Source: Streptomyces sp. NBC_01481 (lineage in GTDB: Bacteria > Actinomycetota > Actinomycetes > Streptomycetales > Streptomycetaceae). From it: a DNA stretch of 64,000 nt. The stretch spans positions 124,001 to 188,000 of the forward strand of contig NZ_JAPEPT010000005.1 of the NCBI RefSeq assembly GCF_026339995.1. Reading direction: 5' to 3'. Below are positions 42,500-50,463 of the stretch, in pieces; the stretch's first letter is position 1; each line of letters begins with the position of its first letter. A program made the position numbers and the translations under genes. The notes below the pieces were generated by a model that searched no databases, had not been told where the DNA came from, and saw only the letters and a list, made by a program, of their open reading frames with translations.

Positions 42500-43153
42500 A
42501 TGTTGGGTGTTACCGACCTGCCGACCTATCTCGCAGGCCTCGTCCTGCTCGTTCTGCTGCCGGGGCCGAACTCGCTGTACGTGCTCTCGGTCGCCGCGCG
42601 CCGTGGCGTGCGTACGGGCTACAAGGCCGCCGCCGGTGTGTGGTGCGGCGACACCGTGCTGATGGTGCTGTCCGCGGCGGGCGTCGCCTCGCTGCTTCAG
42701 GGCAATGCTCTGCTCTTCGGGATCGTGAAGTTCGCGGGCGCCGGCTATCTGACCTGGCTGGCGTTCGGGATGCTGCGCGCCGCGTGGTCGATGTGGCGCA
42801 GCCGCCGGGAGCTGACGGCCGAGCAGTCGGCACCCGCCGATGCGCCCGCCGCTGAGCGGCCGTTCCGCAAGGCGCTGGTGATCAGCCTGTTCAATCCCAA
42901 GGCGATCCTCTTCTTCATCGCCTTCTTCGTGCAGTTCGTCGATCCCGGATACGCCTATCCGGCGCTGTCCTTCGTCGTGCTCGGCGCGTTCGCGCAGCTG
43001 GCCAGCTTCCTCTATCTGACCCTGCTGATCTTCACCGGCACCCATCTTGCGCCCGCCTTCCGCCGCCGCAAGCGGCTGTCGGCGGGGGCGACGTCGGCAG
43101 CCGGCGCGCTCTTCCTGGGCTTCGCGGTGAAGCTCTCGCTCAGCAGCGCTTGA
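42500..43153 (+). CDS. LysE/RhtB-family amino-acid exporter
   Basis: This membrane transporter has 217 residues. The family signature is at the N terminus (LAGLVLLVLLPGPNSLYVLS, then RRGVRTGYKAAAGVWCGDTV). About six helices are visible, including LVISLFNPKAILFFIAFFVQF, where the FNPK motif is typical of the LeuE/RhtB branch. It exports amino acids or derivatives. The ATG at 42500 lacks a Shine-Dalgarno. An upstream GTG at 42470 is possible. The stop overlaps the 3' end of the convergent monooxygenase gene by 14 bp. Confidence 0.9.
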   Translation: MLGVTDLPTYLAGLVLLVLLPGPNSLYVLSVAARRGVRTGYKAAAGVWCGDTVLMVLSAAGVASLLQGNALLFGIVKFAGAGYLTWLAFGMLRAAWSMWRSRRELTAEQSAPADAPAAERPFRKALVISLFNPKAILFFIAFFVQFVDPGYAYPALSFVVLGAFAQLASFLYLTLLIFTGTHLAPAFRRRKRLSAGATSAAGALFLGFAVKLSLSSA

Positions 43154-44549
43154 CCTTCGCGAGGTAGTCGTTCAGGCCGGTCGTGTCCTCGCCCGCCCAG
43201 CCGACATGGCCGTCCGGGCGTACGAGGAAGAGGCCCTTGCCGTACGGCTCGTACGCCTCGATGCGGTGTATATGCACCAACTCGCCCTCCAGCAGGGGCA
43301 GTTCGGCGTCCGTGCCGACCGCGAGCAGGGTGAAGTGCGGGCCGCGGAAGAGGTCGAAGAGCCGCTGCCCGCCGGGCAGCGGGCCGTCCGGGGCGCGGTC
43401 TCCCGCCTCCAGTGCGCCCGCCGAGCCGGAGGCGAGCGGGCCGCCGCGGTAGCCGAGGCCCAGCTGCATCGTGGCCGCGCCGCGCTGCTCCTCGCCCCGG
43501 TGGATACGGGTCGACAGGCCGAGCATCTGCGCGGCGACGGGGAGCCGTTCCTGCTCGTAGGTGTCGAGCAGTGACCCGGGCGCGCCGTGGCGCAGTACCT
43601 GGCCGAGCTTCCAGCCTAGGTTGTACGCGTCCTGGACGCTGGTGTTGAGGCCCTGCCCGCCGGCGGGGGAGTGGACGTGGGCCGCATCGCCCGCCAGGAA
43701 CACCCGCCCTTCACAAAAGCGCTCGGCCATCGCCGCGCGCGGCCGGAAGTCCGATGCCCACAGGATCTCGGTGACCTCGTCGGCGGTCAGATGGGTGCGG
43801 CCGGCGACCAGGGCCCGTACGCCCGCGGGCGAGATGTCCGGCTCGCCGTCGGTGCACTGGCCCACCAGCTGGAAGTCGTCCGTCCCCGGCAGCGGGCAGA
43901 GGGCGAGATAGCCCGCGCCGTCGCCGGGGAAGACGTGCCAGTTGAGCCGGTCCAGGGTGGGGATGCGGACATCGGCGACCAGCATCGGCGCCGGGTCGAC
44001 GTCCTCGCCGGTCATCGCGATGCCCAGCGCCCGGCGCACCGTGGAGCGGCCGCCGTCGGCCGCGACCGCGTAGGCGGCGCGCACCGTCCCGGTCGACAGC
44101 TGCGCGCTCACGCCGTGCTCGTCCTGGGTGATCCGCGTCAGCGTGGTGCCGAAGGCGACGCTGCCGCCGAGCTCGGTCAGCCGGGCGTGCAGGATCTGCT
44201 GGGTGCGCCACTGCGGGAGCAGCCAGGGCTCTCCGTACGGCGCGGAATCCGTGGGCCCGGGGCGCTCGAACATGTCGTGCTCGCCCTGCCGGGTGCCGTT
44301 CTGCCAGACCATCCCGACCGGGGCCGCCCCGCCCGACACGAGGACCGCGTCCACCACGCCCAGGTCGTCGAGGACCTCCATGGTGCGGGGCTGGATGCCC
44401 TTGCCGCGGGAGCCGGGGAAGAGGGCGTCCGACTGCTCGACGACGAGGGCGCGCACGCCGCGGCGGGTCAGATCGCAGGCGAGGGCGAGCCCGGTGGGTC
44501 CGGCCCCCACGACCAGTACGTCCGTTTCCTTAACGCTGTTAAGTTCCAT
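43140..44549 (-). CDS. FAD-dependent aromatic monooxygenase, Rox/TetX-like
   Basis: This class A flavin monooxygenase has 469 residues. The N-terminal Rossmann motif VLVVGAGPTGLALACDLTRRG, the DG motif (AVAADGGRSTVRRALG) and the second FAD motif FLAGDAAHVHSPAGGQGLNT are complete. Length and the thioredoxin-like tail (HFTLLAVGTDAELPLLEG) match rifampicin- and polyketide-hydroxylating enzymes. It diverges from a TetR regulator. One of two identical palindromes lies within its codons 3-7, and the other lies over the promoter, so induction by a small aromatic or antibiotic is likely. Confidence 0.92.
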   Translation of the reverse strand: MELNSVKETDVLVVGAGPTGLALACDLTRRGVRALVVEQSDALFPGSRGKGIQPRTMEVLDDLGVVDAVLVSGGAAPVGMVWQNGTRQGEHDMFERPGPTDSAPYGEPWLLPQWRTQQILHARLTELGGSVAFGTTLTRITQDEHGVSAQLSTGTVRAAYAVAADGGRSTVRRALGIAMTGEDVDPAPMLVADVRIPTLDRLNWHVFPGDGAGYLALCPLPGTDDFQLVGQCTDGEPDISPAGVRALVAGRTHLTADEVTEILWASDFRPRAAMAERFCEGRVFLAGDAAHVHSPAGGQGLNTSVQDAYNLGWKLGQVLRHGAPGSLLDTYEQERLPVAAQMLGLSTRIHRGEEQRGAATMQLGLGYRGGPLASGSAGALEAGDRAPDGPLPGGQRLFDLFRGPHFTLLAVGTDAELPLLEGELVHIHRIEAYEPYGKGLFLVRPDGHVGWAGEDTTGLNDYLAKVKRC

Positions 44550-44579
44550 GATTGGAAGGATGAGCTTAACGCTGTTAAG
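44529..44579. promoter_or_regulatory. Twin operators between monooxygenase and tetR
   Basis: The palindrome CTTAACGCTGTTAAG occurs at 44529-44543 and again, identical, at 44565-44579, 36 bp apart. The first lies within the monooxygenase coding start. The second overlaps a TTAAGT -10 box (44575-44580) that pairs with TTGGAA (44552-44557) over a 17-bp spacer for the tetR gene. This should be the binding region of the adjacent TetR protein. Confidence 0.8.
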
Positions 44580-44587
44580 TTGTCAAG

Positions 44588-45229
44588 GTGGCTGCTGAAC
44601 GACTCGACCGGACCCGGGTGGCGCGGGCCGCCCTTCGCCTGCTCAACGAAGTGGGCCTCGAAGGACTGACGCTGCGCGCGATCGCCAAGGAGCTCGACGT
44701 CAAGGCGCCCGCGCTGTACTGGCACTTCAAGGACAAGCAGGCGCTGCTCGACGAGATGGCCACGGAGATGGTGCGGCGGATGGCGGCGGACCTCGCGCCG
44801 TCGGAGCCGCGGGGCGACTGGCCGGAGGTCCTCGCCGCGGCGATGCGGGGGCTGCGGGAGCATCTGCTGCGCTACCGGGACGGCGCGAAGGTCTACAGCG
44901 GTACGCACTTCACGGACACGAGCTACGCCGCGCCGATGGAGGCGCATCTGCGCCTGCTCACGGAGGCGGGCTTCACGCCGGGCGCGGCGGCGCGGGCGTG
45001 GCTCACCGCGTACAGCTACACGATCGGCTACGTCATCGAGGAACAGTCGATGGGGCCGGACCCGGCGACGGGCGCGGAGGGGTACGACCTTGCGGCGCGC
45101 GCCGAGCGGCTCGCGGAGTATCCGCTCGCGGCGGCGGCGGGGGAGGAGATTTTCCGCGGCCACGCGGAGGGGTTCGAGGTGGGGCTGGCGGCGGTGGTGG
45201 GGGGGGTGGGAGCGGTGCTGCGGAGGTGA
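44588..45229 (+). CDS. TetR-family regulator of the monooxygenase
   Basis: This protein has 213 residues. The helix-turn-helix is at about 12-55 (LRLLNEVGLEGLTLRAIAKE, LDVKAPALYWHFKDKQALLD). The C-terminal domain is of the classic tetracycline-repressor type (DGAKVYSGTHFTDTSYAAPM, LTAYSYTIGYVIEEQSM). GTG 44588 has no Shine-Dalgarno and sits about 7 bases after a predicted -10, so the mRNA may be leaderless. It should repress both itself and the divergent monooxygenase through the twin palindromes. Confidence 0.92.
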   Translation: MAAERLDRTRVARAALRLLNEVGLEGLTLRAIAKELDVKAPALYWHFKDKQALLDEMATEMVRRMAADLAPSEPRGDWPEVLAAAMRGLREHLLRYRDGAKVYSGTHFTDTSYAAPMEAHLRLLTEAGFTPGAAARAWLTAYSYTIGYVIEEQSMGPDPATGAEGYDLAARAERLAEYPLAAAAGEEIFRGHAEGFEVGLAAVVGGVGAVLRR

Positions 45230-45241
45230 CGCCTGCGGGAA

Positions 45242-45292
45242 CTGGGGGCTTCGCCCCCAGACCCCCAGTCCTCAAACGCCGGACGGGCTGAA
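45242..45292 (+). repeat. GC-rich hairpin element between tetR and glycosyltransferase genes
   Basis: CTGGGGGC (45242-45249) pairs with GCCCCCAG (45253-45260), then comes ACCCCCAGTCCTCAAACGCC and a GACGGGCTGA-type tail. This consensus recurs, from memory, in many Streptomyces intergenic regions and usually acts as a terminator-like element. It separates two convergent genes. Confidence 0.65.
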
Positions 45293-45295
45293 AAC

Positions 45296-46615
45296 TCAGC
45301 CCAGCGCCACCCGCTTCAGGCGGCGCGCCCTGCGCACCACACGCCGGACCGCCGCGTGACGCGGGACCGGGATCCCGCCCGGCAGGCCCAGCACCGTCAG
45401 CCTGCGCCGCTTGAAGTAGCGCATCGTGCGCGAGTCCAGGTGGCGGCCGAGATGCGCCACCGCCGCCTCCCGCAGATCCGGCCGCAGCTGCGGCTGCATC
45501 GCGTAGCCGACCGAGGTGACCAGGCCCTTCAGCGTGTCGTCCGCCTCCTTGGGCGTGCCGGACTCGCCGAGCGCCAGGTCCGGGACCAGTGCGTCGACGA
45601 GCGTCACCGGGATCCGGTTGCTGTTCTGGTACGGCGTGAGCCGGTCGAGCAGCGGCTCCGTGCCGATCCGGGCGACGGGGATGCCGTAGAAGGTGCTCGC
45701 CGTGAAGAGCGCGGTCGAGAAGCAGCCCGCCACCAGGGCGGGCCGCAGCTGACGGTAGAGCGCTTCCGCGATGATCGGCCGGTCCAGGACGGTCAGTTCC
45801 GCCTCCAGTGCCTCGGCCTCGCGCTCCAGCGCGCGCGTCCAGGACGCCGGCGCTGTGGGGTGCGGTTTGAATACGATCCGCCGGTGGCCGAGCGCGACCG
45901 CGCCCCGCACCATCCGCACATGGAGGGCCTCTTCCTCCTCGTGCGTGATGATGCCGAGCGCGGCGAGGTACTGGCCGAGCAGCAGTGCCGGACCGTCGCC
46001 ATCGACGGGTGCCAGGTCGGTCACGGTGTCGGCGAGTTCGGCGACGACCTTGACGAAGGCCTCGGTCGGCACGACCTTCGGCTCGGCGCCGAACTCCGCG
46101 AGCAGCAGCGGCTTCAGACCCGGTACGAGGTCCAGGTGGAACAGCGTGCGCACCCGCTCGCCGACCAGCGGGTCGATCTTGTTGCGGGTGGGGCCGTAGC
46201 TCATGAGCCCGTCCGCGTACACGTCCAGCTTGGCGTCCGGGAAGAGCTGCGCGATCGCGAGCGCCGGGGTGACCTGGATGGACTCGACCGCCAGCTCGAT
46301 GCTGTCGTCGCCGAGGTCCCACAGCATCCGCAGATACCGCTCCCACATCGGGATGTCGTCCAGGCGCGGGGACCAGCCTCCCGGATGGAAGGGGGCGATG
46401 GCCTCGTTCCAGGACAGCACCCCGTCGAAGCGGCCCCGCAGCTGCTCGAAGCCGGGCATCGCGTCGAGCGGGGGCGAAGTCTCGGGCGTCGTGGCGTTGT
46501 TGGCGACCAGGAGCAGGCGCCGGTCGGCGGTGGCGAAGGCGCCGCTGTCGATCGCCGCGGCGAGCGTTGCGGCCCCGTACAGGGAGGACGCGTAGAAGAT
46601 CTGGGTCGTACGCAT
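45296..46615 (-). CDS. Polysialyltransferase-family glycosyltransferase
   Basis: This protein has 439 residues and resembles the alpha-2,8-polysialyltransferase (GT38/52) group. The D/E-D/x-G motif appears as DVYADGLMSYGPTRNK, and the HP motif as RIVFKPHPTAPASW. A later serine motif lies in LVAGCFSTALFTAST. These proteins use CMP-activated nonulosonic acids. A basic C terminus (RRVVRRARRLKRVALG) suggests a peripheral association with the membrane. Its ATG shares a base with the stop of the upstream GT2 gene. CMP-sugar synthesis genes lie 3 kb away in the same cluster, so a nonulosonate-containing wall polymer is the likely product. Confidence 0.82.
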   Translation of the reverse strand: MRTTQIFYASSLYGAATLAAAIDSGAFATADRRLLLVANNATTPETSPPLDAMPGFEQLRGRFDGVLSWNEAIAPFHPGGWSPRLDDIPMWERYLRMLWDLGDDSIELAVESIQVTPALAIAQLFPDAKLDVYADGLMSYGPTRNKIDPLVGERVRTLFHLDLVPGLKPLLLAEFGAEPKVVPTEAFVKVVAELADTVTDLAPVDGDGPALLLGQYLAALGIITHEEEEALHVRMVRGAVALGHRRIVFKPHPTAPASWTRALEREAEALEAELTVLDRPIIAEALYRQLRPALVAGCFSTALFTASTFYGIPVARIGTEPLLDRLTPYQNSNRIPVTLVDALVPDLALGESGTPKEADDTLKGLVTSVGYAMQPQLRPDLREAAVAHLGRHLDSRTMRYFKRRRLTVLGLPGGIPVPRHAAVRRVVRRARRLKRVALG

Positions 46616-47595
46616 CAGGCCGCGGCCTCCGCCGAGAGAGAGGGGCGGCGGCGCAGCCTGCGCAGCCTGGACGCGCGCTCGGAGTCCATCGAGTCGAGCG
46701 CTTCCTTCAAAATGTCCTGCGGCATCCGTTTCAGTGCCGCCGCGCTCATCGCACGCAATTTCCGCGCCACTGCGGGTTCGAACCTCTCAACTGATCCCAG
46801 GTGGTGGGAAATAACGGCACAGTACGTTCGCACGGCTTTTGGAAGAAGGCGAGCGGAATCGTGATCCTTCGCCGTTTCTTCGAGCACCTGGTCGAATGCG
46901 CGGATGAAATCGAGCTGCCGAATGTCACCGATTTGTGTCAGGGATGATGCAACGCCGCGTCGGTAGAAGATCCCCAAGTGGCTGATCGCGGCGAAAGTTT
47001 CCGCCTCGCGGTGCAGCCGCCAGATCCACGGCCGGTCCTCGGCGGTGCGCAGTCCGTCGGTGAAGTGCAGCAGCCCGCGCTCGGCGAGCCGCCGGTGGTA
47101 CATCCCCGCCCATGCCATCGGATAGTCGACGCCGGTGGAGCGGTCCGCGGGCAGGATCACGTCACGCGGCCGCAACACCTCGCCGCGCCGGCCGACCGGG
47201 ACACGATGGACCGTGCGAGCCCTTGCCGTGCACTGCACGTGGTCGGTGCGGACGAAGTCGCAGCCCAGCTCCTCGATGGCCGTGAGCAGCGTCTCGTAGT
47301 GGCCGGGCGCCAGCCAGTCGTCGCCGTCCAGGAAGGTGAGGTACTCCCCGCTCGCGGCGTCGAGGCCGGTGTTGCGCGCGGTGGCGAGCCCGCCGTTCTG
47401 TTCATGTCTGATCAGCCGAGCGCCCGGAACCTCACGCTCCGCGCGCTCGAGGATCTCCGGTGTCCCGTCCGTCGAACAGTCGTCGACCAGCAGGAATTCG
47501 AAGTCCTCGCGGGCGTTCGCCTGGAGACTTCTGAGTGTGTCGGGCGCGTATGTCTGCACGTTGTAGAACGGCACGATGACGGAGAGCTTAACCAC
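46615..47595 (-). CDS. Family 2 glycosyltransferase
   Basis: This protein has 326 residues. The N-terminal GT-A domain has KLSVIVPFYNVQTYAPDTL, FEFLLVDDCSTDGTPEIL, NGGLATARNTGLDAASGEY and FLDGDDWLAPGH, covering the nucleotide-binding and D-x-D motifs. ALRTAEDRPW-like text (GLRTAEDRPWIWRL) supplies the acceptor-side ED motif. No membrane helix is visible. It transfers a sugar from a nucleotide-sugar donor, probably during synthesis of the wall polymer made by neighbouring genes. It is first in a two-gene minus-strand operon and shares a divergent region with the DUF6716 gene. Confidence 0.93.
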   Translation of the reverse strand: MVKLSVIVPFYNVQTYAPDTLRSLQANAREDFEFLLVDDCSTDGTPEILERAEREVPGARLIRHEQNGGLATARNTGLDAASGEYLTFLDGDDWLAPGHYETLLTAIEELGCDFVRTDHVQCTARARTVHRVPVGRRGEVLRPRDVILPADRSTGVDYPMAWAGMYHRRLAERGLLHFTDGLRTAEDRPWIWRLHREAETFAAISHLGIFYRRGVASSLTQIGDIRQLDFIRAFDQVLEETAKDHDSARLLPKAVRTYCAVISHHLGSVERFEPAVARKLRAMSAAALKRMPQDILKEALDSMDSERASRLRRLRRRPSLSAEAAA

Positions 47596-47670
47596 CCGCG
47601 TGAGGTTAGGTCGCCACCCGGCATTCGCCCTGTCCCTGGGAGAGATGATGGGTGAACGAAGAATGGCGGA

Positions 47671-47729
47671 ATGGTTAACCAGCCTGATTCCCTGGCATTT
47701 TCGCCAACCGTCGACACGCTGTTAACCAT
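47671..47729. promoter_or_regulatory. Inverted pair of GTTAAC sites in divergent promoter region
   Basis: ATGGTTAACCAG starts at 47671, and a near-inverse, CTGTTAACCAT, ends at 47729, 48 bp apart centre to centre, in the AT-richest part of the 187-bp gap between two divergent operons. They are candidate sites for a shared regulator. Confidence 0.4.
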
Positions 47730-47782
47730 CTGTTGCGGTCCAGTTGGGCCGTCAAACGGAATGCCTTTCTAACGTCCTCGAC

Positions 47783-49108
47783 GTGCCATCAAGTACCAGC
47801 GAGGCCGTACGGGTCGCCGTGCTCGCCGACTCCGACACCCGGTGGAAATGGGGCGCGCTCACCGCGCGCCGTATCGCCCCGGACGACGCGACGAACCCCA
47901 TCGAGCTGAGCGGCTTTCTGCTGCGCGGCCGGGCCACTCCCACGGCCCGCCAGCTCGCCGAGGTCAACGTGAGCGCCGACGAGCTGCGCGAGGTCACCAG
48001 GAACGAGTTCCTGCGGGCGATACGTGACGAGGGGTACGACGTGGTCGTGCTCGCCCTCGTCGGCGGTGCCGTGCAGGCGATGCTCCACGGAATGGCCGCA
48101 CTGCGTCTGACCGAGCGGCCCGTCGTCGTCACCGGCTACGTCGGAGTCGTATACGAAAAGCTCGCCGACGGCCTGCTGCTGCGGCACGGCGCGGATGTCG
48201 TCCTCGCCAACTCCCGGCACGACGCGGACCGATTCCGCGCGGTGTACGAGGGCGTGGGCGCCGATGCCTCGTCCGTCACCGAGGCCGCGCTGCCCTTCCT
48301 CGGCGGCGCGCCCTACGAGCCCGAGGACGGCCGCGACACCGTCGTCTTCGCGGCCCAGCCCTCCGTGCCCGAGTCCCGCGCCGACCGCACCTATCTGCTG
48401 CGCCGGCTCGTCGAGCACGCCAGGCTCCACCCGCACCGCGAGGTGCTGCTGAAGCTGCGCTCCAAGCCGGGCGAGCACACCACACACCTCGAAGAGCTGC
48501 CCTACCAGAAGCTCGCCGACAAGCTGCCCGGCGGACTGCCGCCCAACTTCCGGCTCGTGTACGGGCACATGGGCGAGGTGCTCGACCGTACCGACCTGCT
48601 GGTGACGGTCTCCTCGACGGCCGCGCTGGAGTCCCTGCACCGGGGCGTGCCCACCGCGGTCCTCAGCGACCTGGGCGTGCGCGAGGCGCTCGGCAACCAC
48701 CACTTCCTCGGCTCCGGGCTGCTGGCCTCCTGGGACGAGCTGGACGGCGGCCACCGTCCGGTCCCCGACCAGGACTGGCTGGCGCGGCAGGGCGTCGCCG
48801 CCGACGGTGCGTACGACACCGCCTTCGACGCGGCCCGCAAGCGCGTCGCCGAACTCCTTGAGGGGCCGGAGCTCGCGCCGATCGCGCCGTACTACACCCC
48901 CGCCACCGCGCCCGGCTATCTGCCCGGCATCCTCGCCCGCCACCACCTGGCCCCCGACGGCACCCCCCTGCCGGGCGCGGCCCCGAAGGCGCAGACCAGC
49001 GGACTGAGGCGCGTGGTGCGCGAGGCCGTACGCAACGCGGCGCGCGGCGCGTACCGCCACGGCGTGCAGCGCGTCGCCCCTGTCATCCGCCGGATGGGCG
49101 AACTGTGA
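47783..49108 (+). CDS. DUF6716 putative glycosyltransferase
   Basis: This protein has 441 residues. GTG 47783 starts VPSSTSEAVRVAVLADSDTR. The fold has alternating beta/alpha segments typical of GT-B enzymes. A serine-rich nucleotide-site motif is present (LVTVSSTAALESLHRGVPTAVLSD) near residue 280. EVLLKLRSKPGEHTTH occupies the place of an HP motif. DUF6716 genes occur in actinobacterial nonulosonate clusters. It precedes the NeuA-phosphatase gene by 50 bp and is probably cotranscribed with it. A role in adding or extending the nonulosonate polymer is inferred. Confidence 0.78.
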   Translation: MPSSTSEAVRVAVLADSDTRWKWGALTARRIAPDDATNPIELSGFLLRGRATPTARQLAEVNVSADELREVTRNEFLRAIRDEGYDVVVLALVGGAVQAMLHGMAALRLTERPVVVTGYVGVVYEKLADGLLLRHGADVVLANSRHDADRFRAVYEGVGADASSVTEAALPFLGGAPYEPEDGRDTVVFAAQPSVPESRADRTYLLRRLVEHARLHPHREVLLKLRSKPGEHTTHLEELPYQKLADKLPGGLPPNFRLVYGHMGEVLDRTDLLVTVSSTAALESLHRGVPTAVLSDLGVREALGNHHFLGSGLLASWDELDGGHRPVPDQDWLARQGVAADGAYDTAFDAARKRVAELLEGPELAPIAPYYTPATAPGYLPGILARHHLAPDGTPLPGAAPKAQTSGLRRVVREAVRNAARGAYRHGVQRVAPVIRRMGEL

Positions 49109-49158
49109 CGCCCGCCCGCGCCGGCGCCACCTCTCCACTTCCGTACTCAGGAGCACCG

Positions 49159-50451
49159 ATGACCGTTCTCGCCGTGATTCCCGCCCGGGGCGGCTCCAAG
49201 GGCGTACCGGCCAAGAACCTGGCCCCCGTGGCCGGTGTACCGCTCGTCGCACGAGCCGTGCGCGAGAGCCTCGCCGCCCGCCTGGTCACCGATGTGGTGG
49301 TCTCCACGGACGACGCGGACATCGCGGCAGCGGCACGCGCCGCGGGAGCCGAAGTGGTGCTGCGTCCCGCCGCGATCGCCGGGGACACCGCCACCAGCGA
49401 GGCCGCGGTGCTGCACGCGATGGACGCCCACGAGGCGATGCACGGCGCGCCCGTGGACGTGGTCCTGCTCGTCCAGTGCACCAGCCCCTTCCTCACCCGC
49501 GAGGACGTCGAGGGCGTCGCGTCCGCGGTCATCGAAGGCGGCGCGGACAGCGCGGTCACCGTGGCCCCCTTCCACGGCTTCGTCTGGCGCGAGGACGAAA
49601 GCGACGGCGGCCCGGCGGTCATCGGCGCCCAGCGCGTCGGCGGCTCCACCGCGGTGCTCGTCGACACCGCCGCGGCCCGCGGATACGGCGTCAACCACGA
49701 CGCGTCCTTCCGGCCCCGCCGCCAGGACCGGCCGCAGGACTTCCTGGAGACCGGGGCCGCGTACGCGATGTCCGCCACCGGCTTCCGGGAGGCCGGGCAC
49801 CGCTTCTTCGGCCGCACCGCGCTCGTGCGCACCGACCCCGCGCGGGTCCTCGAAGTCGACGACCCGCACGACCTGTCCCGGGCCCGCGCGCTCGCGCCGC
49901 TCCTCGACACGCCCGCGCAGCCCACGCGCGAGGACGTCGACGCCGTCGTCCTGGACTTCGACGGCACCCAGACCGACGACCGCGTCTGGATCGACGCGGA
50001 CGGCCACGAGACGGTCGCCGTGCACCGCGGCGACGGCCTCGGCATCGCGCATCTGCGCAGGGCTGGCCTGGAACTGCTGATCCTGTCGACCGAGCAGAAC
50101 CCGGTCGTCGCCGCACGCGGCCGCAAGCTCGACATCCCGGTCCTGCACGGCATCGACCGCAAGGACCTCGCGCTGAAGCAGTGGTGCGAGGAGCGGGGCA
50201 TCGCCCCCGACCGGGTGCTCTACGTCGGCAACGACGTCAACGATCTTCCGTGCTTCCACCTCGTCGGCTGGCCCGTGGCCGTCGCGAGTGCGCACGGCTC
50301 CGTACGTGCCGCGGCGCGCGCCGTCACTTCCACGCGTGGCGGCGAGGGGGCGATCCGCGAGATCGCCTCCTGGCTCCTCGGCCCGACGCTCAACACCCCT
50401 GAGAACACCCCCGCAACCCCTGCCACGTCCCACAACTCCCCCGAGAAGTAA
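49159..50451 (+). CDS. neuA: CMP-nonulosonate synthetase fused to a KdsC-type phosphatase
   Basis: This bifunctional enzyme has 430 residues. The N-terminal domain (about 1-225) is a CMP-sialate cytidylyltransferase: AVIPARGGSKGVPAKNLAPV, VSTDDADIAAAAR, VLLVQCTSPFL, and FLETGAAYAM. The C-terminal domain (about 258-415) is a HAD phosphatase of the KdsC/NeuNAc-9-phosphatase type with VVLDFDGTQTDDRVW, LILSTEQNPVVAAR, KQWCEERGI and YVGNDVNDLPC. It can thus dephosphorylate a nonulosonate 9-phosphate and activate it with CTP. ATG 49159 is chosen for its CAGGAGC site and family N terminus. It is followed after 12 bp by neuB. Confidence 0.93.
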   Translation: MTVLAVIPARGGSKGVPAKNLAPVAGVPLVARAVRESLAARLVTDVVVSTDDADIAAAARAAGAEVVLRPAAIAGDTATSEAAVLHAMDAHEAMHGAPVDVVLLVQCTSPFLTREDVEGVASAVIEGGADSAVTVAPFHGFVWREDESDGGPAVIGAQRVGGSTAVLVDTAAARGYGVNHDASFRPRRQDRPQDFLETGAAYAMSATGFREAGHRFFGRTALVRTDPARVLEVDDPHDLSRARALAPLLDTPAQPTREDVDAVVLDFDGTQTDDRVWIDADGHETVAVHRGDGLGIAHLRRAGLELLILSTEQNPVVAARGRKLDIPVLHGIDRKDLALKQWCEERGIAPDRVLYVGNDVNDLPCFHLVGWPVAVASAHGSVRAAARAVTSTRGGEGAIREIASWLLGPTLNTPENTPATPATSHNSPEK

Positions 50452-50463
50452 GGAACGACCCCC

